DNA from: Flavobacteriaceae bacterium
GTDB lineage: Bacteria > Bacteroidota > Bacteroidia > Flavobacteriales > Flavobacteriaceae
NCBI GenBank assembly: GCA_947443815.1
Contig: CANEXR010000119.1
Location: 1-8,007 of the forward strand
Reading direction: 5' to 3'
Length of the DNA: 8,007 nt
The position numbers and the translations under genes were made by a program. Of the stretch, positions 6,466 through 8,007 are shown piece by piece. Under the pieces are notes generated by a model. The model searched no databases. It saw nothing but the letters and a program-made list of their open reading frames with translations, and had not been told where the DNA came from. Numbering within the stretch: the stretch's first letter is position 1; each line of letters begins with the position of its first letter.

Positions 6466-6500
6466 TAAAAAAGCAATTAAAATTAAATTTGTTTAATTTT
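6466..6500 (-). terminator. Weak AT-only terminator candidate for the amidase operon
   Basis: On the - strand a 9-bp stem (6492-6500 with 6479-6487, loop 6488-6491) is followed a few bases later by a T-tract (complement of the A-run at 6467-6472). All stem pairs are A-T, so termination may be poor. It lies about 50 bp beyond the amidase stop. A 12-bp perfect palindrome CAATTATAATTG (6532-6543) lies between them. Confidence 0.35.
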
Positions 6501-6549
6501 TATAACGCCCTCTCAAAAAACATTAATTGAACAATTATAATTGATTAAC

Positions 6550-7353
6550 TCACTGCTTTTTATAAATATTATAAATTGTATTGACTGTTTTTTCATCTAA
6601 AATAGCATCAACTTCTGTTTGAATATAATGCAATTTAAATGCCGTAATTGCTGCAGAAAGGTTTCTAGTATCATAACCAATAATTCGCAATGCAAGCTCA
6701 ATATTGAAATTAGCAGGAGCAGTTTCTAAATCGGAATCAGGCCAAAGACCAAACTCTTTAGAGGCTAAAACTCGCCATGGAAATAATGCGCTTGGATCTT
6801 GTTTCCTTGTCGGAGCGATATCAGAATGACCAATGATATTTTGAGTCGGAATATTATATTCTTTTTTTAATTTCGCTAATAAAGATAATAAACTATTTAT
6901 CTGTAATTCAGAAAAAGGTTCCGAACCATTATTATCTAATTCAATGCCTATTGATGCAGAATTAATATCGGTGTTTTTTCCCCAACTTGCATTTCCTCCA
7001 TGCCATGCTCGTAAATAATCATTAAGCATTTGAACCACACGGCCATCATCACCAATCACATAATGAGCACTTACTTGTGGTTTGACTAATGTAAATGTCT
7101 TTAATGTTTGTGCTATAGAATCTTGCGCTGTATGATGAATAATTATAAAATTAGGTTTCCGAAGATTGTAATTAACAGTACTAATCCACTCTGTATTAAT
7201 TCCGTTTTGAAGTGGGAAAGATTCTTTTTTGGAAATCTTTTGTTGGTAAACTTTTAGTTGTTTAGTATATGATTTCTCACTAATACGATATGGATTTGCC
7301 GCGCATGAAGATAATAATGCCGCTGAAATTAAATAATAAAAAGGTCTTTTCAT
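6550..7353 (-). CDS. amiD: AmiD-like N-acetylmuramoyl-L-alanine amidase, lipoprotein
   Basis: Zinc amidase (Amidase_2 fold) that cuts between N-acetylmuramic acid and L-alanine in peptidoglycan or anhydro-muropeptides, for cell-wall turnover or recycling. The 267-residue protein has a lipoprotein signal with lipobox LSSC (Cys17), so it should be anchored in the envelope, as E. coli AmiD is in the outer membrane. Zinc ligands by alignment to AmiD are His73 (IIIHHTA), His176 (GHSDIAP) and Asp186 (RKQDP), with catalytic Glu138 in SIGIELDN and Lys184. AWHGG, HYVIGDDG and LFPW are also conserved. The last 60 residues resemble AmiD's helical C-terminal domain (LALRIIGYD..., AFKLHY), so the protein is full length. 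ATG at 7353 is fixed by the signal peptide. It follows the small secreted-protein gene by 29 bp, suggesting co-transcription. Family call very sure; the symbol is by homology. Confidence 0.9.
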   Translation of the reverse strand: MKRPFYYLISAALLSSCAANPYRISEKSYTKQLKVYQQKISKKESFPLQNGINTEWISTVNYNLRKPNFIIIHHTAQDSIAQTLKTFTLVKPQVSAHYVIGDDGRVVQMLNDYLRAWHGGNASWGKNTDINSASIGIELDNNGSEPFSELQINSLLSLLAKLKKEYNIPTQNIIGHSDIAPTRKQDPSALFPWRVLASKEFGLWPDSDLETAPANFNIELALRIIGYDTRNLSAAITAFKLHYIQTEVDAILDEKTVNTIYNIYKKQ

Positions 7354-7382
7354 GGCTTTTTGAATCCATTTATTGAAATAAA

Positions 7383-7877
7383 TTACTCTTCTTCTGATTT
7401 TTTCTTAGATTTTTTATCAGACTTAGATTTCTTAGGATTTTTCAGTTCCTCCGTTAATGCAATATATTTTTCTTTTTGATCTTTGTTTAAAAGAACCATT
7501 ACTTTAGCATCTGTAATATCCGAAAGTGCTTTAATATTTTTTATTTTGTCTGCTTGACTGCTTTCTTGTTTTATAATGATACCTTGAGACCGAATGCTTT
7601 CTGTTAGAATATTTGAAATTGCAATAACTTGTAATTCATCAAGATCAATCTCTGTTTTTAATTTCTCTATAATTTTACCTACGGTTACTTCTACAGGAAT
7701 TTCTTTTGGTTTACTAGGTTCTTGCCCCATTCCACTGTTCATTCTTCCATACCCATTACTCCCATATCCATTATTTCCATATTGATTACCTCCATACCCA
7801 TTATTGTATTGAGCAGTAAGGTTATTGATTGATAGTAATAAAAAAGCAATTACAAATAATTTTTGGATAGTTTTCAT
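7383..7877 (-). CDS. Small secreted protein with NGYGx repeats and Spy/CpxP-like helices
   Basis: No named family is recognised with confidence. The 164-residue product has a signal peptide at 1-22 (LTA cut before Gln23), four tandem pentapeptides of N-[G/Q]-Y-G-x (26-45), a Pro/Lys linker (53-63), a helical segment (64-146), and a tail of Lys, Ser and Glu (147-164). Two motifs in the helical part, IDLDELQ (77-83) and LLNKDQKEKY (129-138), recall the LTxxQ motifs of the periplasmic chaperones Spy and CpxP, but the match is weak. An upstream ATG at 7961 is in frame, but using it would overlap the rimO end and bury the signal peptide behind a 28-residue extension, so ATG 7877 is chosen. It lies 43 bp after rimO and 29 bp before the amidase, with a TATCTTTG -7 element just upstream. 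A periplasmic or envelope role is inferred from signal and neighbours. Confidence 0.72.
   Translation of the reverse strand: MKTIQKLFVIAFLLLSINNLTAQYNNGYGGNQYGNNGYGSNGYGRMNSGMGQEPSKPKEIPVEVTVGKIIEKLKTEIDLDELQVIAISNILTESIRSQGIIIKQESSQADKIKNIKALSDITDAKVMVLLNKDQKEKYIALTEELKNPKKSKSDKKSKKKSEEE
7743..7802 (-). repeat. Four tandem 15-bp repeats coding for NGYGx
   Basis: Units at 7788-7802, 7773-7787, 7758-7772 and 7743-7757 (reading the - strand) encode NGYGG, NQYGN, NGYGS and NGYGR. On the - strand they share the pattern AAT-GGN-TAT-GGN-NNN, the second unit having CAA in place of GGN. The repeats are exact in length and in frame, so copy number could change without a frameshift. Confidence 0.85.
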
Positions 7878-7895
7878 AATAAAAAAGGTTATAAT

Positions 7896-7903
7896 CAAAG
7901 ATA
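7896..7903 (-). promoter_or_regulatory. -7 promoter element candidate (TATCTTTG)
   Basis: On the - strand TATCTTTG matches the Bacteroidota -7 consensus TAnnTTTG exactly, 18 bp before the ATG at 7877. No TTG is visible at a proper -33 distance, which weakens the call. Near-direct repeats AAAAAGGTTATAA (7882-7894) and AAAAAGGTTTATAA (7905-7918) flank it. It could let the small gene and the amidase be transcribed apart from rimO. Confidence 0.33.
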
Positions 7904-7920
7904 TAAAAAGGTTTATAAAT

Positions 7921-8007
7921 CTAGACAGGTTCACCATATAAATCGAATTCAGTCGCTTCAATGATTTTTATCATCACAAATTCTCCTGTTTTTACATAAT
8001 GTTTAGA
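7921..8007 (-). CDS. rimO: Ribosomal protein S12 methylthiotransferase RimO, C-terminal end only
   Basis: Radical-SAM enzyme that adds a methylthio group to the conserved aspartate of ribosomal protein S12; only the last 28 codons and the stop (TAG, complement of 7921-7923) lie in the window. The peptide reads SKHYVKTGEFVMIKIIEATE then FDLYGEPV. The G-x-F-V-x-x-x-I-x-x-A-x-x-[FY]-D-L-Y-G-E pattern at the very end is the RimO TRAM-domain terminus; MiaB, its tRNA-modifying cousin, lacks the DLYGE ending. The catalytic domains lie off the right edge, so identification rests on this tail alone. It is the first gene seen of the - strand block, 43 bp before the small secreted-protein gene. Confidence 0.78.
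   Translation of the reverse strand, partial: SKHYVKTGEFVMIKIIEATEFDLYGEPV

Noticed and set aside
7594..7785. 63-codon + strand open frame opposite the small secreted-protein gene
   Set aside because: Its Pro/Leu/Tyr repeats are just the complement of the NGYGx repeats; the - strand frame has a proper signal peptide.
7743..7802. Tandem repeats as a CRISPR array
   Set aside because: Units are 15 bp with no spacers and keep a coding frame.
7878..7961. 28-residue N-terminal extension of the small secreted protein from an ATG at 7961
   Set aside because: It would overlap the rimO end by 41 bases and place a second hydrophobic stretch ahead of a normal signal peptide; ATG 7877 fits better.

Overview
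This is an AT-rich window that reads as a Bacteroidota chromosome, most likely Flavobacterium or a close relative. The reasons are the lack of Shine-Dalgarno sequences, A-rich leaders of the type ...AACTAAACCAAA..., TAnnTTTG-like promoter elements, outer-membrane barrels with MKK...TFAQ signal peptides, and codon use rich in AAA, GAA and ATT. The genus is inferred from style, not from a marker gene. No mobile element, CRISPR array, tRNA or rRNA was seen.

Left block, + strand (1-4786): the 3' part of a betaine/amino-aldehyde-type aldehyde dehydrogenase is followed by a complete Sad/YneI-type succinate-semialdehyde dehydrogenase, a flavin amine oxidase with a Tat-type lipoprotein signal, and a TorF-type (Gcw_chp) outer-membrane barrel. 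Gaps are 100, 37 and 73 bp, and the first clear terminator lies after the barrel gene, so this is probably one transcription unit. Together the enzymes could deaminate an amine outside the cytoplasm and oxidise the resulting aldehydes to a dicarboxylate: for putrescine, 4-aminobutanal, GABA, succinate semialdehyde and then succinate. The substrate is inferred. No GABA transaminase or permease lies in the window, but the operon runs off its left edge.

Middle (4787-5285): a 499-bp non-coding stretch holds the terminator, a predicted three-way-junction RNA element closed by a GGGGGTA/TACCCCC stem and followed by U-rich sequence, two operator-like palindromes, and a promoter candidate for the next gene. 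That gene (5286-6347) encodes a second barrel, a porin-like protein whose signal-peptide DNA closely resembles that of the first, and it ends at a strong terminator.

Right block, - strand (6550-8007): in transcription order, the last 28 codons of rimO (a 30S S12 methylthiotransferase, cut by the window edge), a small secreted protein with four NGYGx-type pentapeptide repeats and a faintly Spy/CpxP-like helical domain, and a full-length AmiD-like lipoprotein amidase for peptidoglycan turnover. Gaps of 43 and 29 bp suggest co-transcription, with a possible internal promoter before the small gene. The two blocks converge at 6348-6549.
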